This document shows, in pieces, positions 1 to 23,883 of a stretch of DNA of 64,000 bases. Source of the stretch: Isoetes taiwanensis (taxonomy: Eukaryota; Streptophyta; Lycopodiopsida; Isoetales; Isoetaceae). A model generated the notes under the pieces. It did no database searches and was not told the origin of the DNA. It saw only the letters and a list, made by a program, of their open reading frames with translations. How positions within the stretch are numbered: position 1 is the stretch's first letter; each line of letters starts with the position of its first letter. The stretch is taken from NCBI GenBank assembly GCA_021234155.1, contig JAJEKV010000046.1, positions 6,393,012-6,457,011 on the forward strand, given 5' to 3'. Made by a program: the position numbers and the translations under genes.

Positions 1-170
1 TGGCTTTTGAGTATCCTGATTCATGTCGGTTCCTATCTTTTTGATGTTGTGAGACACAAAATTCTAATATATTGAAGAACGGCCGTATGAACAAAGTAGC
101 CGTTTAGTTTTCAAATAACTTGTATATTCATCATTGCAGTTCTTCTTGTGTTGCTTTTTGCCACTATCAG

Positions 171-12434
<12,264 letters not shown>

Positions 12435-13206
12435 TTATCTGGGTAAATTACATGATTTGAGTTGGTGTACATATTTGATCTCACATCTAAATGTTTTGTA
12501 CATTACTGGACCTCACTTAGTAAAGTAGTGGCGTGCAATTCCTACGTGTGTACAAGAATTTTTTGTCAATGTACCTTATGATAAGAAAGCAAGATGCAAT
12601 ACATCTTTGACACATTTATTACAATGAGAACAAGTGAAGGATGGGGTAAAATGTCATAAATCAGTTCCGAACAAGAACTGTTGTAAATTGCAGTGGAACA
12701 CTTAAATCTCCCCTTGTCATAGAAGTTCCATCGTTAAGTTTCCTTAAATCAGCGTGAGTGTACCTTGATGTGCTTTATCAGGCTTTTAGAACAACTCTAG
12801 CATGTTTGCATTGGCTGTGTCTTATATTATGTAGCAAAAATTAGTAGGAAATTGCTGCCGTGAATATTTCTGTAGTTCTAGTCATTGAAGGTACATAATG
12901 AAACTTAGGTGCTTTTATTGGCTCCCAATTATGGGTTCGATTCCAATGTGGTATTAGACTCGTGGATTTGCTTCTATTTTGTAAGTTGAATGCCCAAAAT
13001 GGGGTATTAGACTCGTAGATTTGCTTAAGTATTGTGTAGGTTGCATAAGTATTGTGTAGGTTAATACCGCAAAAAATAGTTTGCAAGTTGAATACATCAA
13101 GCGCGAAAAAAATGCTGAAAGATGGGCTCAAACCTATGCAAGGGAACTGCGATAAAGATCATCCTTATTATATAATATATAAAGGATGTTATGGTATTTG
13201 ACTTTT

Positions 13207-13274
13207 GAAATAATCAAGCAAGGTATACGGCTCACAATTTGAAATAATCAAGCAAGGTATACGGCTCACAATTA
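13207..13274. repeat. 34-bp tandem duplication
   Basis: Two head-to-tail copies, 13207-13240 and 13241-13274, begin GAAATAATCAAGCAAGG and are nearly identical. A shorter duplication built on TAAGTATTGTGTAGG lies just upstream, near 13023-13062. Confidence 0.9.
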
Positions 13275-14526
13275 ATTGGAATCCAACACTGAAAGGGAGC
13301 CAATTTTTTCGCCAATCTATTATTGGCATTTAATGTTTCATAATGCGATGGTGTTAAGATGGTGTTAATTTTAACGAACATTTTGAAATGTAGTTGCTTT
13401 TTATTGGAGCATACATTCTCAGTTCACCCGTGAGGGCATGGGTTGAAATTTAGAAGGGGAGAATGTAACGAGTTTGGCCCGTTAGCAGGCACGTTTTTCT
13501 ACTAATAACTAGAAAAAGTGCCCAGCGTTGTTGGGCTTATCATCGTGCATAAATTAAAAAGGTAATAAACATGGTGGATTTTAAGTTGAGAACATCTGAA
13601 GGGGCAAAAGTTGTGTAAGTGAAACTTACATTGTTGGCTTTAAACTCAAAACACATTTGGTATTCCAGTATTTCTCTTTCCTAAGCATTTGTCTTTCTTA
13701 AGCATAGATTCTTCAAACTTTGGGTTTAGACTTTAGATTCAAAAGCTTCCTTAGGGGATTGGAATTTGTTATCACACTTGCGCTGCTAACAAGCTACCAT
13801 GTGTAAAGTTAGACCAACAATAAGAATCAAAGATTAGAGCTTTGATTTTAAAACTTATAGGATGAAAATCCATATGCGTTATTCCCATTTCCTTTCATCA
13901 TCGAAGGAACATGCCATCTCATTTTTCTTCTTCCTCTAGCCTTGCCTTTAACATTTGGACTAAAAAATTTCATACTTTTTATCCCAATAAATATGTGAAT
14001 AACATCTCAATTGTACTCAGTAATTTCGAAAATCATTTCTAGAGTATGTAAGTCAAAAGAACACGTGGAAATATATGAATAGCCCTACATGTGAGGAAAT
14101 AAATAGGGGGTTTGAGACTTTTGATTCTTGCATAAAAAATTAAGAGAATGCAATGCTCCAACCCTCATTCATAAATCCATCTTTCTTTGCCAAATTCCAT
14201 CAATTACCTTTTAAAATAACAACAGATCAATGCATTGCTTTGAGGTCATTTCAATACACCAAGGGATTTACAGACATTCGATATCTCTTTGTGATAGATA
14301 AATTCAGAGATTAGCACCTATTAATTGTCGAATGTAGAATATTGGAGAATTATGTATTTGAAGATACACAGTAAAGGCTTATGTTTCATTTGCTTATGCA
14401 AAAGCCTAAGCAAATTAATAATCGTTTGTCGCCTAGAGGCGCACTGGAGATGGGGGGTCGTTATGACCAAAAACGTTTGGATTTTTTCGGGTTCGACACG
14501 TTCAAACGGAAAATTGCAGGCGATTC

Positions 14527-14570
14527 CCAGTATCAACTAAACAAATTCCCAGTATCAACTAAACAAATAA
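14527..14570. repeat. 22-bp tandem duplication
   Basis: Two adjacent copies of a unit beginning CCCAGTATCAACTAAACAAA. Slightly further on, near 14723-14772, CACAGTAAATGTC is repeated three times with small changes. Confidence 0.85.
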
Positions 14571-15165
14571 GCTAATCAGTACCTGCTCCACATCTTCTTT
14601 TCACTGATTACCTGCTCCAAATTTATTCCGACACCTCTCTTTAGCTCCTTATAATTCCCAACATCAATCCGCATAATTATTTCATATCCCTCACTGTAGC
14701 GCTTTTGACCATTCGGATTTGCCACAGAGTAAATGTCTCCCACACAGTAAATGTCCCACACAGTAAATGTCCTTCGGATTTGCCTGCAAAAAGAACCCAA
14801 CAAAACAGAATAATTACATTATAGGATCCCCATAGCCTTTGACATGCTTAATAACATGGAGGTGAGAGCCTGCCCTAGAAGTAACACATCAGAATGAGAA
14901 TATCATTCCCTTCTATTCCAGTTCTGAGGACCCTGTATCTCCCTTCAGATCCCTCATACACAGACAAAACATTTGCAGAATTTTTCAATGCCCATTGCAG
15001 AGGTAAGCGGTAAATCTTAGCACTGACTAAAAGTGCCCATGAAGGCAAAATTACCAGAAACGCAATCAAGGAACTCTGCATTCTTGAATTTGGCATTGAA
15101 AGGAGATTGCAAGTACATAAAAGCTTCAGTTATGTGTTTTCTTGGTTATAGTTATTTAATCTTAC

Positions 15166-15890
15166 CATCCAAGTTCAAAATCAATGCCTCTTTGCGCTTT
15201 TTCTATATCTTTGGCTGAATTAGTAAGTGGCTCCATCCATCTTGCCTAAAAAATGATGCCTCTGTACCCCCTTTATTTTGCCTGTATCATGATATAATGA
15301 GCAATAGTGTGTCAGTTGTCTTAAAAAACTACCATTTCCACCTTTTAGTCAACTCACCTGGAATTGTTCCCTGCATATTATGATGACAATATACGGCTCA
15401 ACTGTCGAATTGTTATCAGAGCAGCATAGGCGTGAAGAGCATCATTGGGGTGGAAGTATTCCAATGTTATATCCCATGGATGCCAGTATATTAGGCTCAT
15501 TGAATGTTATCCAGGCATATGCAGTAACATGCTCACCAAATGCTTTAAAACATACTTTGGCATATGCAGTAACGTCCTTACTGAAAGAAAAAATACAAAT
15601 TCTTGAGGGACTGGATAAGGTGATTGTAATCTTTTTTAAATGACAGGTAAGCATGCATGATGTTTGGACTTAACCAGCCTCCATATGCTTCTTCCAGTGC
15701 AACTGGCAGATCCCAATGACTTATGGTCACATCGATTGGATGCCTATGAACCTGAGAATCATAGACTTTTTGAAGTTATGCTACAAGAATTGCAGATATT
15801 AAATACCTTTTTCCAATAAGCTGTTTATTCAATCATTATAGTGCCTCATACCCTCTAGGTTTACTGGACCTCCTCATCACTCTGTACCAG
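15166..15890 (-). pseudogene. Glycoside hydrolase family 1 beta-glucosidase, broken relic
   Basis: GH1 enzymes hydrolyse beta-glucosides and use two catalytic glutamates. Reading the minus strand from high to low coordinates gives four exon-like blocks in family order. 15885-15807 gives PVNLEGMRHYND, then a stop, then INSLLEKG. 15751 to about 15645 gives VTISHWDLPVALEEAYGGWL. 15580 to about 15402 gives FGEH...WITFNEPN, which includes the acid/base glutamate of the TFNEP motif. 15245-15166 gives ARWMEPLTNSAKDIEKAQ...FELGW and ends at a GT donor. Splice signals remain at several block ends. Two in-frame TGA stops break it: one in YND*INSL and one in PPQ*CSS, where the family normally has R-C-S (CGA to TGA would explain it). 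The N-terminal and C-terminal parts with the nucleophile ENG motif were not found. The element at 16193-23883 lies just upstream and may have cut the gene. Confidence 0.85.
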
Positions 15891-16192
15891 GAGCACAGGT
15901 AAGTCGTGATTTGTTAGTAAATTTACAAAAGGAAACAAAATGTACAATTGACATATAGCAACATCAAGATCATCAGTATGAAGTACGATCATAAAATTGT
16001 GTTGTGAAGAAACCCAATACAAACGATGGCAAAATATGTATGCTCTAGAATAAAAGGAAAACCTGGCAAAATGCGTGCCCAAGCAATATAGGCTGCAAAT
16101 ATACAGATATAAATTAATGCAGATGTCTCTAGACATAAATCAGAGAATACCTTGATGTTGAAAAAAGAATCAATTTATGATAGCCATAGCTA

Positions 16193-16222
16193 GGGGTGAA
16201 AGTATGCTGGTGGGTAGCAAAA
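16193..16222 (+). repeat. Left terminal inverted repeat
   Basis: Thirty bases beginning GGGGTGAAAG and ending GGGTAGCAAAA, matched perfectly in inverse orientation at 23854-23883. Confidence 0.93.
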
Positions 16223-16805
16223 AAACGCGACCCCAGCACCCAGCACCAGCACCCTTCACACTACTTTTTCCACCCTTCACCAATTGAAGTGTAACCTATG
16301 CTATGCCCGTCACTTCACATAGGGCGTACCCGTTTCAATCATAACCTTCTTACCGCCCACCGTAACTAATGACTGTGACCCGAAAGGGTAGCTTAACTTT
16401 AATTTGTAATTTCGAACCGTGCTCCCCACCTTTTGCTACTCGGCCATATAGCCAGCGGAGAAGAAGCTCTAGAATTTCAGGATTCACTCCAAGCTTAGTA
16501 TTCCAAAACTCAAACGCCAAAACTATGGTGAAGAAGGTTGTTAATCCGCCCATTTCGGCCCGGCAATTCCAATGGATGCCATCTTGCGGGGTAAGCAAAA
16601 TGCAAATCAATTTTGATGGCTTATAATGCCCTGTTAATTTGTTTTTCTTGATTTCTTTCAGCCCGGAAGGAACGTGCCCCTAAGACCCGACACGGCTGAT
16701 TGCCGAACCGAGGAGGACTTCCATGCCTACGCGGGTCTATCAAAGCGAGGGTGTGCATCCCTCTCAATTTCGAAACGGATGTGATATCTCGCAGCCGAGA
16801 ATATA

Positions 16806-17430
16806 ATGAGGTTTGGGATACCAATGGTGTCATTCGAACAAGACATCCATCGACAAAATAAGGCGAAACGCGAAGAAGCTCTAATTGAGTACATTGAGCA
16901 AGATATACCGGAAAGGATTGAAGAACAGAGAAGTAAGGAAGGCGGTTTCCTTTTTATTTGCATTCAACAAGCGCAAGAGGGCCAAGCGGGATCGAGAAAA
17001 TTTCAAGGTCAATTGGGCAGCGGTGGCATGCAAAAAAGCGAGAGCCTATTCGAGCAAGGTCAAGAGTGAACCCGGCACCGGTGGCCACAATGAACACAAA
17101 GAGAGCCCGACAAATCCAAAGCAGACAACAACACGAAAGCATTGCGAGAAAAGCCAGCCTCGGCGAACGCTGGCCAGAAAATTAGAAGGGAGGTTGTCAT
17201 TCAGAGTACTTCAATGTGTCCAAAGAAGGCATTCTCGGCTTATGGGGAAAATATTTCCCGTCTGGAAAGCATGATCCAAGATATGCGAGGAAGCCCTAAA
17301 ATTGCGTGAGAATGACCTAGTGTCAAAGAAGGAACAGTGCACAATCGAGAGGCAAAGGGAAGCTTCTTCTACTGCGAGAGGGAAGTTGAAGACCATAAAG
17401 GATAATATTGCACGTCTTCAAGCAATCTTT
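16806..17430 (+). pseudogene. Lys/Arg-rich coding remnant inside the DNA transposon
   Basis: Overlapping ORFs in two frames encode strongly basic sequence (e.g. NKRKRAKRDRENFKVNWAAV and neighbouring KKARAY). The frame shifts repeatedly, so it appears to be a decayed transposon protein. I recognise no domain. Confidence 0.4.
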
Positions 17431-17773
17431 GCCGGATCCTAATGTAGGTGTCTTTGCTTTGAGATTCATACTTTGGAGAGGGAGAAAGATATGGCGAGAA
17501 TATATGTTGAAGTCCCTACTTGAAATGGGGGTGGGCCAATAGATCAAACACAGTGTAGAAAAGGTGGCTGCACTAATAGCTGAGATTGCCAACAACGAGT
17601 CCCTCCTTGCAAAAGCCAAAGACACTTAAAGAATGTCACCGGTGAGGGAGATGACCAAGAGAAATGATCACCTGGTCAACATCACTCCAATACCATTCCG
17701 ATTGCCAATTGGAGATGAGGAGAGATGCTCCACGTGGTCTTGCATTCGGGGATGATTACACCCTCGGCTGCGG

Positions 17774-17890
17774 ATGAAATGTGGACATCATTATCACGTT
17801 AGCTGCACCGGTTTGCTCATGGAAAAAGGATCTTTGCCTCGAGTGCCGCAGAGACCATTCCCTCTTGGCTTAGTGCGAGGAAATAGGTAA
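17774..17890 (+). pseudogene. Possible PHD-like zinc-finger remnant
   Basis: One frame reads MKCGHHYHVSCTGLL, resembling the C-G-x2-Y-H-x2-C core of PHD/RING-type fingers, and ends at TAA soon after. The cysteines expected on either side are not in the same frame. It is short and could be chance. Confidence 0.3.
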
Positions 17891-19199
17891 GCTTAATGAT
17901 AAAGCGAGGAAGTGTTGCATCTTTGGAACAGCTCACAAAACCGAGAAGAAGATAATTGATGTTGATGAGCATGTAGACACAACTCACGGTAGCGGCGGGG
18001 AAAAGGAAACAAAGAAATCACACCAAAAAGTAAAAGGACCCCAGGATCAGCCAAGCACAAGTCCACAAGGGTTCACACTCCACAGCCAAGACATGGGAAA
18101 AAAGGTACATGCCTGTTTTCAGGCTCTGATTTTGAATTGACAGCATCAGAAGGTGCTGTAGACATTGGACAACAAACTACCAGCACTCTTGACCTGCTAC
18201 CGCAAAGCACTTGGCGACAAAGGTCTTTGGAGACACACAAAGCATCTTTGAATCAAAGGGAGATTCAAGTAGTAGTGATGGTGCCAACAATTATAGTATA
18301 GTTCCAAATTACTGCAAATTTTGCCTCTACAAAGGCCTCCTCTAACACCTTGTTCTTTTGGAAGGAAAACGATGGCGAAGATGTCGGCAATCAGATTCAG
18401 ACAGTCGTTAAGCAGGTGAACAGGTTGACACGGTCAAGGGCCAGGAAGGTTGTGGAAGAAGAAAGTGAGGGTGAGTCAGAAAATGACCTTGATGAGGACG
18501 TCCCCATAGAAGTAGCATTTGGAAAGAAAAAACATGGCTAATGTAAGTTTGCCTTATGTATTTCAGGCAAGCAAACCTTGATTTTGCAAGACAACCCTAA
18601 ACCATCAGCCAAAAGGTTTTTGTTCAAACAATTAATATATTTGATCCCTGTTTTATTCCACCTTTAATGTGCAAATTTTGGTTTGGATTATTCAACTTAG
18701 GATTACGTAAAAAACTTGTCTCAGAAAAAAAAGGCAGCCAATGGTTATACTTAGTGAATCGATGAAGAAGACAATCTGAGATAAAAAGTGCCAAAGACAA
18801 CCTCTAACATACAAAAGGTGCCTGTTATCCTGTTATATTTCAGAATGTGTTTCAGAATTTCAGTTGTTAATTGCAGCTCATCCTTGCATGCAGGAGAACA
18901 AGACAGGTCGTGAATGAAGAAACCGGGGACAAAGGCAAAGCAAGGGTTACTGATAGCCGGGAAACACCCATACATTGGGGGCAGGGAGATACCAATAAGG
19001 ATGAATCTGACTATGGCTATCAGCACTCTCCATCATCTGGTAGCAAAGATAAAGCGAGTCCGGCGGAGTTTGCGGCCTTGTCCGGCACCTCCCGATAGCA
19101 CTTCCAGTGAGTCCGGCACACATTGCGGCCTGAGACAAGCCGCGATCAAAGCACACATCGGCGGTGGTTGCAAGCGTCCAAGGATGGATACCCGGACGG

Positions 19200-19800
19200 A
19201 AGTTGATGGTGCTGGGCGTAAATGGTGTCTTGCACGCAACCAACGAGGGAGAATGAGCGGGAAAATCTTGCCTCCACCACAAACCAAGCATGTTGTAAAA
19301 GAAACTGCAAATAAGTACCTCATTTGCAGACCAGGGTATCATGAGTTTGTGGAGTGGGCACTGCAGAGGTTTGATATTGTTATTTGGAGTGCTTCTCTAC
19401 TTCGGAATACAAGGGATATGGTGGATGCATTGTTCCCTGATTTGCAGACCAGATTCTTGAAGGTTTATGGTCAAGAGCATTGCTATGCATGCAAGCATCC
19501 AAACAGACCCGAGAAAAAGCAGATTTTTTCAAGGAGTTGAAGGTTGTACTTGAGGATTTTCCTCAAAATCATGGTATGATTTTCTTGGTTGATGACAGCC
19601 TACACAAAGGGTTTCTAAACCACGCACACACAACCCTTCCCATTATGCCTTTCAAGGGGCAAGAAGAGGACAACTTCTTGCGAGAAGTTTGTGTGTCCAA
19701 CTTTGGAGTACTTGTCTTCCCATCTTTGTCAGGGGAAACGATCTCACGGGTTGACATCAGCGATGCATGGTTGGAAGAGGAGACGTTGTAGTCTTTGGAT
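19200..19800 (+). pseudogene. Captured HAD-superfamily (FCP1/NLI-interacting-factor-like) phosphatase domain, inactive
   Basis: FCP1-like HAD phosphatases use an Asp in a hydrophobic-D-x-D/N-G motif to dephosphorylate protein substrates. At 19200-19241 one frame reads KLMVLGVNGVLHAT, matching motif I but with Gly (GGC) where the nucleophile Asp should be. A frame change then leads into ICRPGYHEFVEWALQRFDI, then VIWSASLLRNTRDMVDALF (motif II region), and after another shift FFKELKVVLEDF and IFLVDDSLHKGFLNHAHT (motif III, the DD pair). The order and spacing fit the family. The lost nucleophile and at least two frameshifts argue that it makes no active enzyme. It lies inside the 16193-23883 transposon, so it looks like a host gene piece carried by the element. 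Confidence 0.75.
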
Positions 19801-21009
19801 TACTGCCTCAACAACTATCTTGTCTCGACCTACTATATCCTCAATGCTCCATTAGAAGTACAAAGGCATTTCTTGGGCACCCTTCACGGCGACCGGCATG
19901 ACTCTGAAAGACGATGACTCATGAAGTAACCATTGTATGCGATTACTTTTTTTTTGTAATATATATGTATGATTACTTTGTCTTATCTTAGGTATTGAGT
20001 GATATTGAGTGATGTTCTAATCTTGAGTGTACAATTTTTACGTAATATATATCAAGCTTACTCTCAATACTACAAGCATTGTTTCCAATACTAAGATACT
20101 CCAATAATTCAAACCAATACTACAAACATTGTCTTAGGGGCATTGTCTCCAATACAATGATCAAAATTTGAGACAAGTACACAAGTAACTACAGATTTGT
20201 TACAATGATAAAACAACTAGGCCAAGCATATTCAACCTTCATATGGCGGTGTCAAGGGATCATCACGGTGAGTAGCTTTGTCAAGGGAAAATCTGTTGGT
20301 GCCGGGAATCTGATTCATCTCAAACTTGATAGCCGATCGTGATGATGGTCTTTGGAAAGTCGGGCCTTTGTCTTCAAGTAGCTCCCAACTACCATCCGGG
20401 GCGGGCAAAGATAGTACAAACCAGCCAACACATGTTCATCCACATTGAAGGTCGACCCGACTATCCTTGACAATTACGTCAAGGATATGCCTCGACTTAA
20501 CACATTTGACCACATAGAAATCTGCATTCTCCTGATTTTCCACCTTTCATTCTACAACACAAAGTTATCACCTTCCTCTCGTTTCGGATAGCCATTCTCC
20601 ATCACCTTCAAAAATGCCTCATCGATTTAGTCTTGATTACCTTCACCGGTGGACTTATCGGCTTTAGTGTAACATATTTCCAATTCTTCAATGCGTGCTT
20701 GTTCACACAAGATGACCCGTTTCCTTTCAAGCGGTTACCCGCGAAACAACTTAAACCTCTATGAGCCACCCTTGTGCTTGATTTGGCCAAGTATGTCCTG
20801 ATCTTTGTGTATTTGCTTGGTCCCTTCCACCTGGCCTTTACCCAAAGTGCTGTCCTATCAACATCATCCTTTCCAATTACCCGAAGTACATGCAAGGAAA
20901 CAACAGGTATTGCATCTCACGAACTGACATAATACAAAGACTACTCATCATCACGATCTGGCCGTTCCGCAGGCGGCGCTTAAAGCAGATGAAAGCACTA
21001 TTCAGCACA

Positions 21010-22523
21010 TTACAGCAGTTTACAGGCAGCACTACTCAACAGAATACAGCAGATGAAAGCATAATACCTTTTGATGTCCCCGTTGTTGGTACCTTCATTC
21101 CAGCGAGTTGCGAATTCACATGCATCAGCAGCACCCCTAAATCTCACCCCATCATACTTGAGCTGCTCTCTAGTGAATGCCCCTTTAAGGACTGCCCCTT
21201 GCCCATCGTGCTCTCCCTTACCATGGGCTGTCCCAAAGAAATTCCATACTATTTCCTTCCCTAGCTCATGGTGATATCTTGGTAGGAAATAGAATGGCCG
21301 GGCAGATTTGAATTGGCTAGAACAACCATCTGACCAAACTATATGCCTGGAGAAATCTACACCATTTGATACAAGCCATGAATTGTGCTTTCTAAGGCAG
21401 TCTTTGCACAAAAGAGTGTCATGAAGCTTGTCATCACTCAAGTAAAAAATGGGTTTCCTTCAATAGCTTTTCGATCCCGAAATTGATGTCCATCCTATAT
21501 GTGATGTGGGCGAGAATTGTTATCACGGTCATTGTGCCAATCTTTGGCTTTGAACCTCCCTTTGTATTTTTTATCTTTGTAATTCTCTGCAAAATCAATT
21601 CTGAAACAATGGTGTCATCTTGGATATTGTCCGGGCAACTCCCCGAATTGCATGGCACGCCATCTAGCCACAGCAATTGTGTGTGTGGCACGAATATCTT
21701 CAATGTCGAACACGGATATGAAATGAAATCCTTCAATGGCGTTCTCTTGTAAGACAATCGAGGGGGCGGCTTTGGTCCTTTCTTTTTTTCCCTTGCCATT
21801 TGAGGTCTCATCTTGTCTTTGCGGCTTCGATACGTGTCCCACCGGCTTGCTTGGATTTCTTACTTTTGTTTCCCTTCTTCTCAACTTGTCTTTGCGGCCT
21901 TGGTGTCCCCCCACTACCTTGGATTTCTTACTTTTGTTTCCCTTCTTGGTGGCATTGGCTCTTTTCTTTCTCTTTGCCACACGCACCACCTCCTTATTAA
22001 CGCGATCGCAACTCCACCGACCTCTTACGTCTCCAGCGGAATCGTAACAAGGTGCGTAGCATAAAGCGTAAGATTAAGCGCCAAGTTGAAAGCACAAAAG
22101 CAGTTTTCAGCGGATGACAGCACATATCAGCATGTTGCAGCATGCAATGAAGAGAGTATTACCTTTTCAAACGTCTTCCATTCAAGCAAGAACTCATGAT
22201 TCTCTCTCTCTCTTGGACATATAGGAAGAGTTTTTTATGCCACACCGACATGTGCGCATCAAGCGGTCATGTTTATGCCATTCTTCACCCTCGCTCTTGT
22301 TGCAAACCACGACCCTCAAAGCTCATTGGTTGAGTCATACATATATTGGCTGGCGGACCGTCTCACCGGTCCCACGACCTCGCGGTGCACTTGCACTCAT
22401 CACCATGAAATCCGTTTTTGACCTTAATGCATTCAGGGCTACCCTGGCATACTCCAACTTCATATGGTATATGCAACAACAGGTTTCCCTTTCTGATACT
22501 TTCTTTACATAAATAGGCTTCAA
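21010..22523 (-). pseudogene. DDE-like transposase of the 7.7 kb element, decayed
   Basis: Three minus-strand blocks in order (high to low coordinate) look like parts of one transposase. 22523-22335 contains ERETCCCIYHMKLEYARVAL (Cys/His-bearing N-terminal region). 21989-21434 contains a very basic stretch and VFDIEDIRATHTIAVARW. 21441-21010 contains HIVWSDGCSSQF...ARPFYFL, then IVWNFFGTAHGKGEHDGQGA. The S-D-G-x-x-x-Q-F and WNFF-x3-HGKG-x2-DG-x-GA motifs resemble a widespread eukaryotic transposase family in which the aspartates would belong to the catalytic core. I recall the motif pattern but cannot name the superfamily with confidence. Frame breaks between the blocks may be introns or decay. 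Confidence 0.65.
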
Positions 22524-23831
22524 CTTCTCGAAAGCCTTTAAGCAAACAGGGTGTTCGGGGATGTGCCTTTTGTATTGTTGAAATAGCTCGGTGAATGGTG
22601 GCCGTTGGTTAGAAATATTTATGCAACAATAGCAAAGAAAAATTTGTATGGAAACTTATACATGTGACCTCCATAAGGTGCAAGGGATAAGAAATTTGGA
22701 AGCTTGACTCTCCAACGTGTTCACAACATCTTTCTTGCAAGGAGAGACTCGCTATTTTGTTTCGAGAATTACGGTATGCTTTGCTTGCAAGCGGGGGAGA
22801 GAATCACACCTCAACCTCCTTTGGAAGCTAGACCACGGACCATTTCCAAGGGCGGCTTCCGATTTTCTTAATCTGGCCGGTTGCAATTGTTGACCTCATG
22901 CAACCTATCATAAGAAATATTGCACATTAATCAATGAACATATCTCATCCAAAGATCACTCGGCGGATACAAGCACTTAAAAAAAGCGAGGAAGCACGGG
23001 CATGAAAGCAAGAATTAGATGCACCTAACAGCCCCGCCATAGTGGAATTGCATCTCGATTTTGTGGAAGAAGCCATCACCGGTTAATGAGGTTACGGCTC
23101 TCCAAACATCATGGTTCCTTTGCCTCTTTGTGGCTGCCATTGTATGCATTTCAAGTTGTTGAGCACACCCCCGCCTTGCACTCCTTTGGATTTGGCAAAA
23201 TTCCGGGTTACGAGATTCCCATTTAGTGGTGATGAACCACCCTCTTCATCACATCGGCCTTGAGTTGGGTGAATGTTTTTGGTGAGCTTATTGAAGTAAT
23301 CAACTACTTGCTTGGCTATTTCTTGCACTGCGTCTCATGCTCGAGATCCTCCCGTTCAGCCCGCTTTTTCTCATCTTATTCCGTAATCAGTATTCTCTCT
23401 TTCTCATTGCATCCAATTTCTTGTAAATTGCGGAGGAAACCGGATCTTCACGTGATATTTCTGTGTTGCATTGACATCCAACAAATCTGGAACACTTGTA
23501 TTGGGATTCATCGGGCCGAAAATCCAATGCTAAGCGTGTGATTGCCTCGGGCGGTGTCGAGGGCGCCATGAAATTTCGAGAGAGGGAGGATAAGTGAATG
23601 GAGGGAGAAATTTCAAGGGCCATGACGAAGTAATCCAATTTGCAACGTACTACCACACCACTTTCGTGGCGAAAATCCAGCCCGAAGCCCACAATCATTT
23701 TCCTAACGGCTCGTTAAGTGAGGTGGGCGTCTTGAGTACATGAAGGGCGTAAAAAAAATGGCGAGGCGATTCGCCCATCGACGCAGTTAAGCAAAAGCAG
23801 GGGTGCTGATAGCGGGCTAAAACCCTGCTAT

Positions 23832-23855
23832 AAGCATGCGTCCGGACGCATGCTT
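23832..23855. repeat. Perfect 24-bp palindrome next to the right TIR
   Basis: The sequence AAGCATGCGTCC is followed directly by its reverse complement, overlapping the first two bases of the right inverted repeat. A weaker hairpin (TAGCGGG...CCCTGCTA) lies just inside it. Such subterminal hairpins may serve as transposase recognition or end-structure signals. Confidence 0.9.
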
Positions 23856-23883
23856 TTGCTACCCACCAGCATACTTTCACCCC
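23854..23883 (-). repeat. Right terminal inverted repeat
   Basis: Exact reverse complement of 16193-16222, ending ACTTTCACCCC before TAGG. Confidence 0.93.

Larger units (their letters stand above)
12435..15165. other. Intergenic region downstream of NUP205
   Basis: This region is AT-rich with no gene that I recognise in most of it. It contains small tandem repeats, annotated separately. A 75-codon minus-strand ORF at 14576-14803 and a 73-codon one at 14875-15096 might be decayed 3' exons of the adjacent beta-glucosidase relic, but I could not confirm this. Confidence 0.5.
16193..23883. mobile_element. DNA transposon, 7.7 kb, with 30-bp terminal inverted repeats
   Basis: The two ends are perfect inverted copies: 16193-16222 begins GGGGTGAAAGTATGCTGG and 23854-23883 is its reverse complement. 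TA flanks both sides (CTA before, TAG after), so a TA target duplication is possible, but it cannot be told apart from a longer palindromic end. Inside are a decayed transposase on the minus strand (about 21.0-22.5 kb), a basic low-complexity region and a HAD/FCP1-like fragment on the plus strand. Further minus-strand coding debris lies at 20.2-20.9 and 23.1-23.7 kb. The superfamily is not clear to me. Confidence 0.85.

Noticed and set aside
21736-22064. Plus-strand hydrophobic ORFs (Leu/Phe-rich)
   Set aside because: They are antisense shadows of the Lys-rich transposase region on the minus strand.
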